The notes under the pieces are model-generated. The model saw only the letters and a program-made list of their open reading frames with translations. It was not told the DNA's origin and made no database searches. Positions 37,205 through 45,753 of a stretch of 64,000 nucleotides of DNA are shown in pieces. Source of the stretch: Gordonia hydrophobica NBRC 16057 (GTDB lineage Bacteria; Actinomycetota; Actinomycetes; Mycobacteriales; Mycobacteriaceae); assembly GCF_001592365.1 (NCBI RefSeq), contig NZ_BCWU01000003.1:62001-126000 (forward strand), given 5' to 3'. The position numbers and the translations under genes are program-made. Each line of letters starts with the position of its first letter. Within the stretch, counting starts at the first letter, position 1.

Positions 37205-38371
37205 GTGGACTACACCCCCGACCCCACGCATGAAGACATCCGCAAGGCCGTCGAGCAGCTCTGTCGCCGGTTCCCGGACGAGTACTGGATGAAACACGAT
37301 GACTCGCATGAGTTTCCGTGGGAGTTCTACAACGCCGTCGCCGAAGGTGGGTGGCTCGGTCTGACCGTCCCGGAGGAGTACGGCGGTGGCGGGCTCGGCG
37401 TCACCGAGGCTGCGGTCGTCGAACGCGCCATATCCGCGTCCGGGGCAGGCATGGGCGGCTGCAGCGCCGTGCACATCGGCATCTTCGGCTTCGAACCGAT
37501 CATCGGTCACGGCAGCGAGGAGATGAAGCGCAAGTACCTGCCGCGCGTGGTCACCGGCGATCTGCACACCTCGTTCGCGGTCACCGAGCCGGACGCCGGC
37601 ACGGACACCACCAACATCTCCACCTTCGCGACCAAGGTCGACGGCGGGTGGCGCGTGAGCGGTAAAAAGGTGTGGATCACCAAGGCGCAGGAGGCGGAGA
37701 AGATGCTGTTGCTGTGCCGTACCTCGCCGCGTGAGGAGGGCGCCAAGCGGACCGCGGGCATGACGCTGCTGTTCGCCGACGTCGATCGAGACCACGTCCA
37801 GATCCGCGAGATCCCGAAGATGGGCCGCAACGCCGTCGACACCAATGAACTGTTCATCGACGACCTGTTCGTCGCCGACGACGACGTCGTCGGCGAGGTC
37901 GGCCACGGGTTCCGCACCATCCTCGGCGGACTGAACGCCGAACGAGTGATCTCGGCGAACGCGGCTCTCGGCATCGGCGAGGCGGCACTGCGTCGTGGCG
38001 TGCGCTATGCGAACGAACGCGAGGTCTTCGGACGTCCGATCGGCCAGAACCAGGGCATCGCCTTCCAACTCGCCGAGGCCAGGATCAAGCTCGACGCCGC
38101 CCAGGCCGTCCTGGACAAGGCCGCGTGGATGGTCGATCAGGGACTGCCGTGCGGTCGCGAGGCGAATGCTGCCAAGTACCTGTGCGCTGAGGCCGGCTTC
38201 TTCGCCGCCGATGCCGCACTCCAGGTCCACGGCGGCTTCGGATTCGGTAAGGAGTTCCATGTGGAGCGCTACTTCCGGGAGGCCCGACTGATGCGCATCG
38301 CGCCGATCAGCCAGGAGATGGTGCTCAACTACACCGCCGAGCACGTACTCGGCCTGCCCCGCAACTACTGA
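37205..38371 (+). CDS. Acyl-CoA dehydrogenase
   Basis: A 388-aa flavoenzyme with FAVTEPDAGTDTTNISTFA, VSGKKVWITKAQEAEKMLLL, NEREVFGRPIGQNQGIAF and QVHGGFGFGKEFHVERYFREARLMRIAPISQEMVLNY (in pieces along the C-terminal half). The last motif lacks the YEGT(S/T)E catalytic Glu of many ACADs; APISQEM replaces it, so the base lies elsewhere. This branch is often seen with CaiC- and CaiB-like genes for branched or cyclic acyl-CoAs. GTG start after AGGAGAG. Confidence 0.87.
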   Translation: MDYTPDPTHEDIRKAVEQLCRRFPDEYWMKHDDSHEFPWEFYNAVAEGGWLGLTVPEEYGGGGLGVTEAAVVERAISASGAGMGGCSAVHIGIFGFEPIIGHGSEEMKRKYLPRVVTGDLHTSFAVTEPDAGTDTTNISTFATKVDGGWRVSGKKVWITKAQEAEKMLLLCRTSPREEGAKRTAGMTLLFADVDRDHVQIREIPKMGRNAVDTNELFIDDLFVADDDVVGEVGHGFRTILGGLNAERVISANAALGIGEAALRRGVRYANEREVFGRPIGQNQGIAFQLAEARIKLDAAQAVLDKAAWMVDQGLPCGREANAAKYLCAEAGFFAADAALQVHGGFGFGKEFHVERYFREARLMRIAPISQEMVLNYTAEHVLGLPRNY

Positions 38372-38408
38372 CGTCTTCGGCAGCGAGACGACGCACGAGA
38401 GGCCAAGC

Positions 38409-39296
38409 ATGCACCCCTACCGTTCCATCCTCTTCGTCCCCGGGCACCGCCCCGCGTGGGCGGAGAAGGCCGTAGCCGCAGGCGCCGACTGCATCGTCCT
38501 CGACCTCGAGGACTCGGTCCCTGCCGCAGAGAAGGCCGCCGCCCGCGAGACGGTTGCCGATCTCATCGGGACCGTTCGCGCCGCGCACCCGGACATCGGC
38601 GTGTTCGTGCGGGTCAATCCCCTTGCTACCAGACTCACCGGCAGCGACTTGGAAGCCGTCGTCGTGCCCGGGCTCACCGGTGTCTTCGCCCCGAAGATCG
38701 AGACGGCGACCGACGTGATCCGCTATGACGCCCTCCTCGACCACTTCGAGATGCGTAACGGCGTCGAAGATCTGGAGTACATCGTTCCGGTCGAGACTGT
38801 GAAAGCCATCTGGAACTGTCGTGAGATCGCCGCAGCCTCACCCCGCGTCGGCGCCATGATCGGGCCCACGGCCGAACACGCCGACATCGCCCGGGAGGTC
38901 GGCTTCGAATGGACCCCCGAGGGCCACGAGTCGCTGTATCTACGCAGCCGGATTCTGCTCGCCTGCCGCGAGTCCGGACTGCACGCGCTCACCGCGCTGT
39001 GGGAGGACTTGGACAACATCGACGGTCTGCGCGACTTCGCGACCAACGGCCGCGGGCTGGGCTTCCGCGGCATGATCGCGATCCACCCCTCGCATGTGGC
39101 CACGATCAACGAGGTGTTCAGCCCATCAGCCAAGGACATCGAGTTCTACCGGGGCATGGTCGACGCCTACGAGAACGCAGCGACGGATGGCATCGGCGCG
39201 CTGCGCTATCGGGGCCTGCACATCGACAAGGCCCACTACGACAAGGCGGTCGGCTGGTTGCAGCGTGCCGCGATCATCACCAACAAAGGAGTCTGA
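38409..39296 (+). CDS. CitE-like (HpcH/HpaI superfamily) C-C lyase
   Basis: The 295-aa TIM-barrel protein starts RSILFVPGHRPAWAEKAVAAGADCIVLDLEDSV, the CitE/CLYBL signature with acidic Mg ligands, and continues with VRVNPL, PKIETATDV, VETVKAIWNC and GMIAIHPSHV. No CitD or CitF genes are nearby, so it is not part of a citrate lyase complex. Relatives cleave or condense malyl-, citramalyl- or methylmalyl-CoA. In this operon it could split a beta-hydroxy or tertiary-alcohol acyl-CoA. The ATG is preceded by CGAGAGGCC, a moderate site. Confidence 0.85.
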   Translation: MHPYRSILFVPGHRPAWAEKAVAAGADCIVLDLEDSVPAAEKAAARETVADLIGTVRAAHPDIGVFVRVNPLATRLTGSDLEAVVVPGLTGVFAPKIETATDVIRYDALLDHFEMRNGVEDLEYIVPVETVKAIWNCREIAAASPRVGAMIGPTAEHADIAREVGFEWTPEGHESLYLRSRILLACRESGLHALTALWEDLDNIDGLRDFATNGRGLGFRGMIAIHPSHVATINEVFSPSAKDIEFYRGMVDAYENAATDGIGALRYRGLHIDKAHYDKAVGWLQRAAIITNKGV

Positions 39297-39297
39297 C

Positions 39298-40773
39298 GTG
39301 CCTGACGCAGACCAGAACGTCGATCAGTCCTGGGTTCCGCCGAACCGGACACTGCTGATCGGCGGAGCCGATGTCGAGCCCGAGGGACAGACCTGGGACG
39401 TCGTGAACCCGGCCACCGAAGAGGTCATCGCCACCGTCGGCGGCGCGTCCGCGCCGCAGGTCGACGCGGCAGTCGCCGCGGCCCGCACGGCGTTCCCGAC
39501 GTGGGCGGCGCTCTCCGGAGAGGAGCGCAGCGTCCACATCCACCGCTTCGCCGACGCCCTCGAACGCGCTTCCGACAAGCTACTGCCGTCAATCGTCAAC
39601 GAGGTCGGCACACCGGTCGCCCTCGCCGAATACCTGCAGGTCAAGATGGCCGTCGACGAGCACTTGCGATGGGCCGCCGAGGCCGCGAAGACCGACCGCA
39701 CCCTTCATCTCGGCGAGTACGACAAGCCGGTTCCGACAATGAGCGACGTGGTCCACGACCCGGTCGGCGTGGTCGCCGCGATCACCGGCTACAACTACCC
39801 GCTCAACCTGGCGGTCTTCAAGTTCGGCGCCGCGTTGGCCGCCGGCTGCACGGTGGTGCTGTTCCCCTCCCCACGAACCCCGCTCACCACACTGTTCCTC
39901 GCCGAACTCGTCAAGGAGTCGGGTCTTCCCGACGGCGTGATGAACATCGTCGTCGGCGGCGTGGACGTCGGTAAGCGACTGTCCTCGCATCCCGGCGTCG
40001 ACCGGGTGTCGTTCACGGGCTCGGACGGCGTCGGCGCGCAGATCATGGCGCAGGCCGCCGCGAATCTGACCGGCGTGACCTTGGAGTTGGGCGGCAAATC
40101 GCCGAACATCGTGCTGCCCGGCGTCGACGTGCAGAAGATCGCCGTCGAGATGCATCTGCGCTGGTCGCGCAATGGCGGACAGGGCTGCGCCGCGCTCGCC
40201 CGGCTGCTCGTCCACGACAGCGTCTACGACGAGTTCCTCGAAGCCGGTGCCAGTGCCTTCGATCAAATGATCGTCGGCGACCCGTGGGACCGCGCGACCA
40301 ACATCGGTCCCATGATCCGTCCCGACCACCTGGCGAGTGTGCAGAGTTTCATCGACGACTCCCTCGCGGTCGGCGGCTCCAAGCTGCTCGAAGTGACGAA
40401 ACCGCTGCCGGAGAAGGGCTACTTCATCAACCCGGTCCTACTCGGCGGACTGGATCCGGACGCTCGGGCCGTGCAGGAGGAGATCTTCGGTCCGGTCGCG
40501 GTCATCCTTCCGTTCAAGGACACCGAGGAAGCCATCGCGCTGGCGAACGACACCCCGTTCGGTCTGGCCGCGAACGTCTGGTGCGACGACCCGGTCGAGG
40601 CACGCAGGGTCGCCGAGCGGATCCGCGCGGGAACGGTGTGGATCAACGGCGGCGGCGCAATGCGGCCCGACGCTCCGTTCGGCGGCTTCGGCCGCTCCGG
40701 AGTCGGCCGCGAGCTCGGCGAATGGGGCATGCGCGAATACCTCGAACCCAAGCACATCCAGTGGAGGATCTGA
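39298..40773 (+). CDS. Aldehyde dehydrogenase
   Basis: A 491-aa ALDH: AAITGYNYPLNLAVFKFGAALAAGCTVVLFPSPRTPL (cofactor entrance; FPSP replaces the common KPAE), FTGSDGVGAQI, Glu in LELGGKSPNIV and Cys in NGGQGCAALARL. The GTG at 39298 begins 2 nt after the upstream TGA and follows AAAGGAG. The altered KPS/E segment means NAD rather than NADP cannot be assumed. It overlaps the CoA-transferase start by one base (TGATG). Probably it oxidises an aldehyde produced in the pathway, possibly by the lyase before it. Confidence 0.88.
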   Translation: MPDADQNVDQSWVPPNRTLLIGGADVEPEGQTWDVVNPATEEVIATVGGASAPQVDAAVAAARTAFPTWAALSGEERSVHIHRFADALERASDKLLPSIVNEVGTPVALAEYLQVKMAVDEHLRWAAEAAKTDRTLHLGEYDKPVPTMSDVVHDPVGVVAAITGYNYPLNLAVFKFGAALAAGCTVVLFPSPRTPLTTLFLAELVKESGLPDGVMNIVVGGVDVGKRLSSHPGVDRVSFTGSDGVGAQIMAQAAANLTGVTLELGGKSPNIVLPGVDVQKIAVEMHLRWSRNGGQGCAALARLLVHDSVYDEFLEAGASAFDQMIVGDPWDRATNIGPMIRPDHLASVQSFIDDSLAVGGSKLLEVTKPLPEKGYFINPVLLGGLDPDARAVQEEIFGPVAVILPFKDTEEAIALANDTPFGLAANVWCDDPVEARRVAERIRAGTVWINGGGAMRPDAPFGGFGRSGVGRELGEWGMREYLEPKHIQWRI

Positions 40774-42008
40774 TGTCAGACAGTGCAGGCGCTGCCGCAA
40801 GCGGCGCACCCCTCGCCGGCCTCAAAGTCGTCGAACTCGGCACCATGTACGCCGCGCCGACCGCGGGCCGCATGCTGCGCGACTTCGGTGCCGACGTCGT
40901 CAAGGTCGAGGATCCGGTCGTCGGCGATTACGCCCGCCAGTGGATTCCTCAGAAGGAGGGTCTGTCCCTCGGCTTCGCCAGGTTGAACGCGGGCAAGCGG
41001 TCGGTCGGCGTCGATCTGCGCACCGACGACGGCCGGGACCTGGTCCGCCGCCTGGTGGCCGATGCGGACGTCGTGGTCGAATCGTTTCGCCCCGGTCGCC
41101 TGGAGGCCTGGGGGCTGGGGCCCGACGCGCTGCACGAGATCAACCCTGGGCTGGTGATCGCCCGTGTCTCGGGCTTCGGACAGACGGGGCCGAATCGGCT
41201 GCTGCCCGGATTCGGCACCGTGGCCGAGACCGCCAGCGGATTCGCGAACGTCAACGGTCAGCCGGACAGTCCGCCGACCTCCCCGCCGTTCGGCTTCGCC
41301 GATTCGATCGCGGGGCTGTCGGCGGCGATGGGCGTGTCGATGGCGCTGTTCAACCGGTCCCGCACCGGACGCGGCGAGGTCGTCGACGTCGCGCTCTACG
41401 AGCCGCTGATGTTCATCATCGGCGACATGTTCCTCAAATACACCGCCCTCGGCGAGATCCAGCAGCGCATCGGCAACAGCACCGGCGCCGCGTCGCCGCG
41501 CGGAATCTACGAGGCGGGCGACGGGAAGTACCTGTCGATTGCCGCGTCCAATCAGGCGATCGCCACCCGACTGTTCGCCGCGATGGGCGTGCCCGAGGTG
41601 ATCGACGATCCGCGCTACGCGACCAACGCGGCCCGACTCGAGAACAACGACGAGGTTCAGGCGATGGTGATCGAGTGGTGCAAACGCGCGCCGCGCGACC
41701 AGGTGCTCGAGATCTTGGAGAAGTTCGAGGTGGTGTCGGCGCCGGTCAACGACGCCTCGGATGTCGTCGCAGATCCCCACTTCCAGGAGCGGACTCTCGT
41801 CGAGATCACCGGCAGTGAGATCCTGCGGAACACGCTGATGCCCGGACCGGTGCTGCATCTGGCCGGGTACGACGGCCCCGAGTACGACGGCGTCCCGAGG
41901 GTGGGGGAACAGACCCGACAGATCCTGACCGAACGGCTCGGCCTCGATGCCGCCGAGCTGGACCGACTCGCCGCCGCCGGCGTCATCAACGATGGAGAAG
42001 GACAGTGA
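40773..42008 (+). CDS. CaiB/BaiF family (class III) CoA-transferase
   Basis: The 411-aa protein has the family opening LAGLKVVELGTMYAAPTAGRMLRDFGADVVKVE, here cut, then NAGKRSVGVDL, SGFGQTGP and the nucleophilic Asp177 in PFGFADSIAGLSAAMG. The GRGEVVDVALYEPL helix follows. Class III transferases move CoA between carboxylates without free thioester hydrolysis; some relatives are racemases. It could activate the substrate at the cost of a product CoA, an alternative to the ligase. Stop overlaps the next gene (GTGA). Confidence 0.9.
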   Translation: MSDSAGAAASGAPLAGLKVVELGTMYAAPTAGRMLRDFGADVVKVEDPVVGDYARQWIPQKEGLSLGFARLNAGKRSVGVDLRTDDGRDLVRRLVADADVVVESFRPGRLEAWGLGPDALHEINPGLVIARVSGFGQTGPNRLLPGFGTVAETASGFANVNGQPDSPPTSPPFGFADSIAGLSAAMGVSMALFNRSRTGRGEVVDVALYEPLMFIIGDMFLKYTALGEIQQRIGNSTGAASPRGIYEAGDGKYLSIAASNQAIATRLFAAMGVPEVIDDPRYATNAARLENNDEVQAMVIEWCKRAPRDQVLEILEKFEVVSAPVNDASDVVADPHFQERTLVEITGSEILRNTLMPGPVLHLAGYDGPEYDGVPRVGEQTRQILTERLGLDAAELDRLAAAGVINDGEGQ

Positions 42009-43153
42009 ACAGTGCTGCCACGGGACTCTTCGAGCTTCCCGAGAAGTACACCGACCTGCAGAACGAGGCCCGTGAGTTGGCGGTCTCGATGCGCGACATC
42101 GCCGCTCGAGCGGACGAGTCGAGCAGTACCGATCCGGATGTCCGCGCGCGCCTGGCCGCCTCCGGGCTGACCCGACTGGCGGTCCCCGCCCGCTGGGGCG
42201 GCCGATTCGAGGCGGTCGACTCGTTAGCCATGACCGTCGTGCGCGAGCAGCTCGCCGCCGAAAGCGGCCATTTGGACTCCATGTTCGCGATGCAGGGCAT
42301 CGGCAGCTATGGTCTCGCCGTCGCGGGATCGGATCGAGTTCGCGACACGTGGCTTCCGCGCGTGGCCTCGCTCGACGCGATCGCGGCCCTGGGTCTCACC
42401 GAACCGCAGGTCGGCTCAGATCTGAAGGCACTGTCGACGACCGCCGTCGTGGAGGGCGACGAAATCATCGTCAACGGGCACAAGTCGTTCATCACCAACG
42501 GTGGCGACGCCGCGATCTACAGTGTTCTGGCCCGCGAGGGCGACGGCTACTCCCTGATCTTGATCCCCGCGGACACACCCGGCGTCCGCACCGAGCGACC
42601 GCACCAGATCATCGCACCGCATGTCCTGTCCGATGTGATTCTCGACGACGTCCGAGTGCCGCTCGACCACCGGATCGGCGAGCCGGGCAAGGGCTTCTCG
42701 CTGGTGTTGGCGACACTGGCCACCTTCCGTGTCTCGGTCGCCGGCGCCGCCGTCGGGATGGCCCAGGCGGCCCTGCGACTGGCGCTCGATCATGCGAACG
42801 GCCGCGAGCAGTTCGGCGGCCCACTCGCTCGTTTGGGTTCGGTTCCTGAACATCTCGCGTCGTGCTGGACCGATATCGAGGCGGCGCGGTCGCTCACCTA
42901 TCGCGCGGCCGCCGCCGCGGCCCGCGATCCGCTCGCTGGACTGCACCTGTCCTCGATGGCCAAGGTCACCGCGACCGAGACCTGCGGCCGCGTCGTGGAC
43001 CGCGCGGTCCAGATCATGGGTCGTTTCGGCATCACCCGCGGCACCGACATCGAGCGCCTGTACCGGGAGGCCCGCCCCACCCGGATCTATGAGGGCTCCA
43101 CGGAGGTCATCTTCGACTCCCTCGCCAAGCAGTTGATCAAGCGCGGGCTCTGA
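42005..43153 (+). CDS. Acyl-CoA dehydrogenase
   Basis: A 382-aa ACAD of the common type: ALGLTEPQVGSDLKALSTTA, IIVNGHKSFITNGGDA, NGREQFGGPLARLGSV and C-terminal RLYREARPTRIYEGSTEVIFDSLA with the canonical catalytic Glu in YEGS. It is distinct from the enzyme at 37205, which lacks that Glu, so the operon has two dehydrogenases with different chemistry or chain specificity. GTG start overlaps the CaiB stop by 4 bp. Confidence 0.9.
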   Translation: MNSAATGLFELPEKYTDLQNEARELAVSMRDIAARADESSSTDPDVRARLAASGLTRLAVPARWGGRFEAVDSLAMTVVREQLAAESGHLDSMFAMQGIGSYGLAVAGSDRVRDTWLPRVASLDAIAALGLTEPQVGSDLKALSTTAVVEGDEIIVNGHKSFITNGGDAAIYSVLAREGDGYSLILIPADTPGVRTERPHQIIAPHVLSDVILDDVRVPLDHRIGEPGKGFSLVLATLATFRVSVAGAAVGMAQAALRLALDHANGREQFGGPLARLGSVPEHLASCWTDIEAARSLTYRAAAAAARDPLAGLHLSSMAKVTATETCGRVVDRAVQIMGRFGITRGTDIERLYREARPTRIYEGSTEVIFDSLAKQLIKRGL

Positions 43154-43177
43154 AGACACCGAGGGAAAAAGGTCACG

Positions 43178-44038
43178 ATGGGACTCCTTGACGGCAAAGT
43201 CGCGTTCATCACCGGTGCCGGCCACGGCCAGGGTCGGGCGCACGCGGTCACGATGGCGCGTGAGGGCGCAGACGTGATCGCGATCGACATCGACCAGCCG
43301 ATCGCGAACGTGCTGTATCAACACGCGTCGGCCGACGATCTGGCCGAGACGGCGCGGCAGGTGAGCGAGACCGGACGCCGAGTCCTCTCGCGCATCGCCG
43401 ACGTGCGATCCTCGGAGGCACTCGACGCGGTCGTGGCCGAGGGCATCGAGACCTTCGGCAAGATCGACGTGGTGGTCGCCAACGCAGGCATCTTCACCCA
43501 GGCACCGTTCTGGGAGATGGACGAGAAGACCTGGGACGACGTTCAGGACGTGAACCTGAAGGGGGTGTGGCGCACGATGAAAGCGGTCACCCCGCACTTG
43601 ATCGAACGTCGAGCGGGATCGATGATCCTGACGTCGTCGGTGAACTCGGTCGAGGGAAATCCGGCGGCGGCCCACTACACCGCGGCCAAACACGGTGTCG
43701 TCGGACTGATGCGAAGCGCGGCCCAGACGCTGGGCGCCTACGGCATCCGGGTCAACTCGGTCGCGCCCGGACTCATCGACACACCGATGACGAACTACCA
43801 GGCCATGTACGATCAGATGGCAGGCCGAGAGAACGCCGATCGCGCCGATTACGACCGCGCTGCGTTGAACTTCGGAGCGATCGCCGGCCAGGGCGCGCTG
43901 CCGCCGGAGTCCATCGCCAACGCCGCGGCCTGGCTCGCCTCCGACGGTGCGTTCGCGATGACCGGGCAGAACATCGTCGTCGACGCAGGCCACACCATCC
44001 TCGCCGGATTCAACCCGAATCCGGTCCTGCCGGGCTGA
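43178..44038 (+). CDS. Mycofactocin-type SDR oxidoreductase
   Basis: A 286-aa SDR with GAGHGQGRAHAVTMAREGADVIAID, the subfamily insertion of about 25 residues (QPIANVLYQHASADDLAETA), VANAGIF, and HYTAAKHGVVGLMRS. These features place it in the mycofactocin-coupled group rather than free-NAD SDRs. It is the last clear member of the ligase-CaiB operon (24-bp gap, GAGGGAAAAAGG before ATG). A C-terminal NPNPVLPG tail is a little longer than usual. Confidence 0.86.
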   Translation: MGLLDGKVAFITGAGHGQGRAHAVTMAREGADVIAIDIDQPIANVLYQHASADDLAETARQVSETGRRVLSRIADVRSSEALDAVVAEGIETFGKIDVVVANAGIFTQAPFWEMDEKTWDDVQDVNLKGVWRTMKAVTPHLIERRAGSMILTSSVNSVEGNPAAAHYTAAKHGVVGLMRSAAQTLGAYGIRVNSVAPGLIDTPMTNYQAMYDQMAGRENADRADYDRAALNFGAIAGQGALPPESIANAAAWLASDGAFAMTGQNIVVDAGHTILAGFNPNPVLPG

Positions 44039-44168
44039 CGCGTCGGTCGACGACGTCGACATCGGCGCTGTGAACAGGCGATCCGCCGTATCGCAGACCT
44101 GTGGACAACACAATTGCTCAATTCTCCCGGACATCCGAATCTGGTTCGACACCGATCGGGAGGAAACC

Positions 44169-44939
44169 ATGAGCAGCTTCGACAAGTTCAACGTCGCACG
44201 CGCCGAGACCGTCGTCGTCGGGATGATGATCGGCGACCGCATCCGGATCTGGCGCGACGCGGAGCCATCGACATGGGCGGTGAAATCCCACAAGGAGCAG
44301 CGGGAACTGCGCGACGCGTTGAATCACGGCCAAATCAGCAGCGAAGCGTTCCGCGACGGCTACTACCGGACCACCGCAGATCTCGACCCCGAGTCCATGG
44401 TGGCGTGCTTCCGGACGCACGAGTCATTCGGACGATACGGCGGTAGGAGTTCGCGCGGTCAGTTCGTCCAACTGTCGGCGCCATCGAGCCGACGACGCAC
44501 CACATCCGGATCGGACGACCCTCGCCATCCGTTCGAGCGAGCGGTCACTGCGGCATCGGAGTTCTCCTCCCGTCGCGGTGACCTCCTCATCGTCAGCGGC
44601 TTCAACGTCGACGGGCCCGCCGTCACTGCGGGCACCGCGTTCCGAGACGGCCGGACACTGTCACTACTGTCCGCGGCACCGAGCCCCGGTACACCCCGCT
44701 GGCTGGACGAGAACGGCGAGCGCACCATGCTCATCGCCACCCTCGATCCCTATGTTCGCGAGGAGGTCGGCGAGCTCGTTTTCGACGCCATCACTGCATG
44801 GGAGATCGACCCGTGGGACGTCGTGTTCACGTTCGTCTCCCCTATTGAGCAGGTGTCCGGCTCACTGATCCCCATGGGCTGGAATGAGAGCAGCGACTCG
44901 TCCGGCGCCGAGACCGACGACGCCGTCGCCGCCTCGTGA
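44169..44939 (+). CDS. Uncharacterised protein
   Basis: A 256-aa protein I do not recognise. It starts MSSFDKFNVARAETVVVG after a clear GGGAGG. The first part contains RIRIWRD and a charged helix (KEQRELRDALNHGQIS); a low-complexity Ser/Arg segment near residues 98-115 (SSRRRTTSGSDDPR) divides it from a C-terminal alpha/beta part (GDLLIVSGFNVDG; ERTMLIATLDPYVREEVGEL). No membrane segment or signal peptide. It lies between the SDR operon (130-bp gap) and the toxin-antitoxin pair and need not belong to either. Confidence 0.55.
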   Translation: MSSFDKFNVARAETVVVGMMIGDRIRIWRDAEPSTWAVKSHKEQRELRDALNHGQISSEAFRDGYYRTTADLDPESMVACFRTHESFGRYGGRSSRGQFVQLSAPSSRRRTTSGSDDPRHPFERAVTAASEFSSRRGDLLIVSGFNVDGPAVTAGTAFRDGRTLSLLSAAPSPGTPRWLDENGERTMLIATLDPYVREEVGELVFDAITAWEIDPWDVVFTFVSPIEQVSGSLIPMGWNESSDSSGAETDDAVAAS

Positions 44940-44989
44940 CGCGGCTTTCGCCGATGCTGCGACGAAGCGCATTTCGGGACCACACCCAT

Positions 44990-45009
44990 GCGTAGCACGG
45001 GTGCTACGC
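44990..45009. promoter_or_regulatory. Toxin-antitoxin operator palindrome
   Basis: GCGTAGCAC-GG-GTGCTACGC is a perfect 9-2-9 inverted repeat. The -10 TACGCT (45005-45010) overlaps its right arm and ends 7 nt before the antitoxin ATG, so binding by the antitoxin complex would repress its own promoter. Confidence 0.7.
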
Positions 45010-45017
45010 TGAACCCC

Positions 45018-45299
45018 ATGAGCGCCGACCACTCCGACAGCGAGACCTTGTCGCAGCGCGAGTTGCGCAATGAGTCCAGCCGCGTCTTCCGCGCCGTGAG
45101 CGAGGGACATTCGTTCCTCCTCACCAACAGCGGGGTTCCGGTCGGTCAGATCGTGCCAGTCGACGCCCCTCCCACTGCGCTCACCATCGTTCGGTCGGCG
45201 CACCGCACCGGCGGGTGGACCACTCTGAACATCGTCCGGAAACGGTCCTCTCGGAGCATCGAAGAATCTGTCGACGAGCTTCGTGAGGACCGCGTGTGA
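45018..45299 (+). CDS. Phd/YefM-type antitoxin
   Basis: A 93-aa antitoxin. The N-terminal DNA-binding half shows the Phd/YefM pattern LSQRELRNESSRVFRAVSEGHSFLLTNSGVPVGQIVPVD, split here by family landmarks. The C-terminal part (RSSRSIEESVDELREDRV) should wrap the toxin. The ATG at 45018 is leaderless-like, after TACGCT and within reach of the palindrome. The stop overlaps the toxin start (GTGA), ensuring coupled expression. Confidence 0.85.
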   Translation: MSADHSDSETLSQRELRNESSRVFRAVSEGHSFLLTNSGVPVGQIVPVDAPPTALTIVRSAHRTGGWTTLNIVRKRSSRSIEESVDELREDRV

Positions 45300-45706
45300 C
45301 AGAACCCGCGGTCGTCTACGTCGACACCTCTGCGCTCGGCGCAGTGCTCATCGACCAGCCGGAAAGCACCCCGCTCCTCGCCTGGCTCGACGAATGCCAG
45401 GCAGCACTCGTCTCCAGCGATCTGCTCGAGACCGAACTGCGACGTCTCGCCATCCGCGAAGGCCTCGACCACGCCGACGTCAGCCGCGTGCTCGACGGCG
45501 TTGCGATCGCCGCACTCGACCGCGCCGCCTACCGCAATGCAGGACTCCTGCCGATGCCCTACCTGCGCACACTCGACGCACTGCACCTCGAGGCCGCGAT
45601 CAGACTGAATGCGGACGGCATCCTGTCCTACGACCATCGGCTGGGCGACGCCGCACGGGCGGTCGGCATCGGCGTCATCACTCCAGGACGTCCGCGGACC
45701 GCCTGA
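45296..45706 (+). CDS. vapC: PIN-domain toxin (VapC family)
   Basis: The 136-aa PIN ribonuclease has the acidic quartet in order: Asp10 in YVDTSALG, Glu in SSDLLETELRR, Asp in LRTLDALHLEAA and Asp in ILSYDHRLGDAA. VapC toxins cleave specific tRNAs or rRNA. It overlaps the antitoxin by 4 bp and starts at GTG. Length is normal and no disabling mutation is seen, so the pair looks functional. Confidence 0.9.
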   Translation: MTEPAVVYVDTSALGAVLIDQPESTPLLAWLDECQAALVSSDLLETELRRLAIREGLDHADVSRVLDGVAIAALDRAAYRNAGLLPMPYLRTLDALHLEAAIRLNADGILSYDHRLGDAARAVGIGVITPGRPRTA

Positions 45707-45753
45707 TCGAGGTCATCGGCCCGCGCCCACATCTCGCCTCGCCGGCGGCGATG

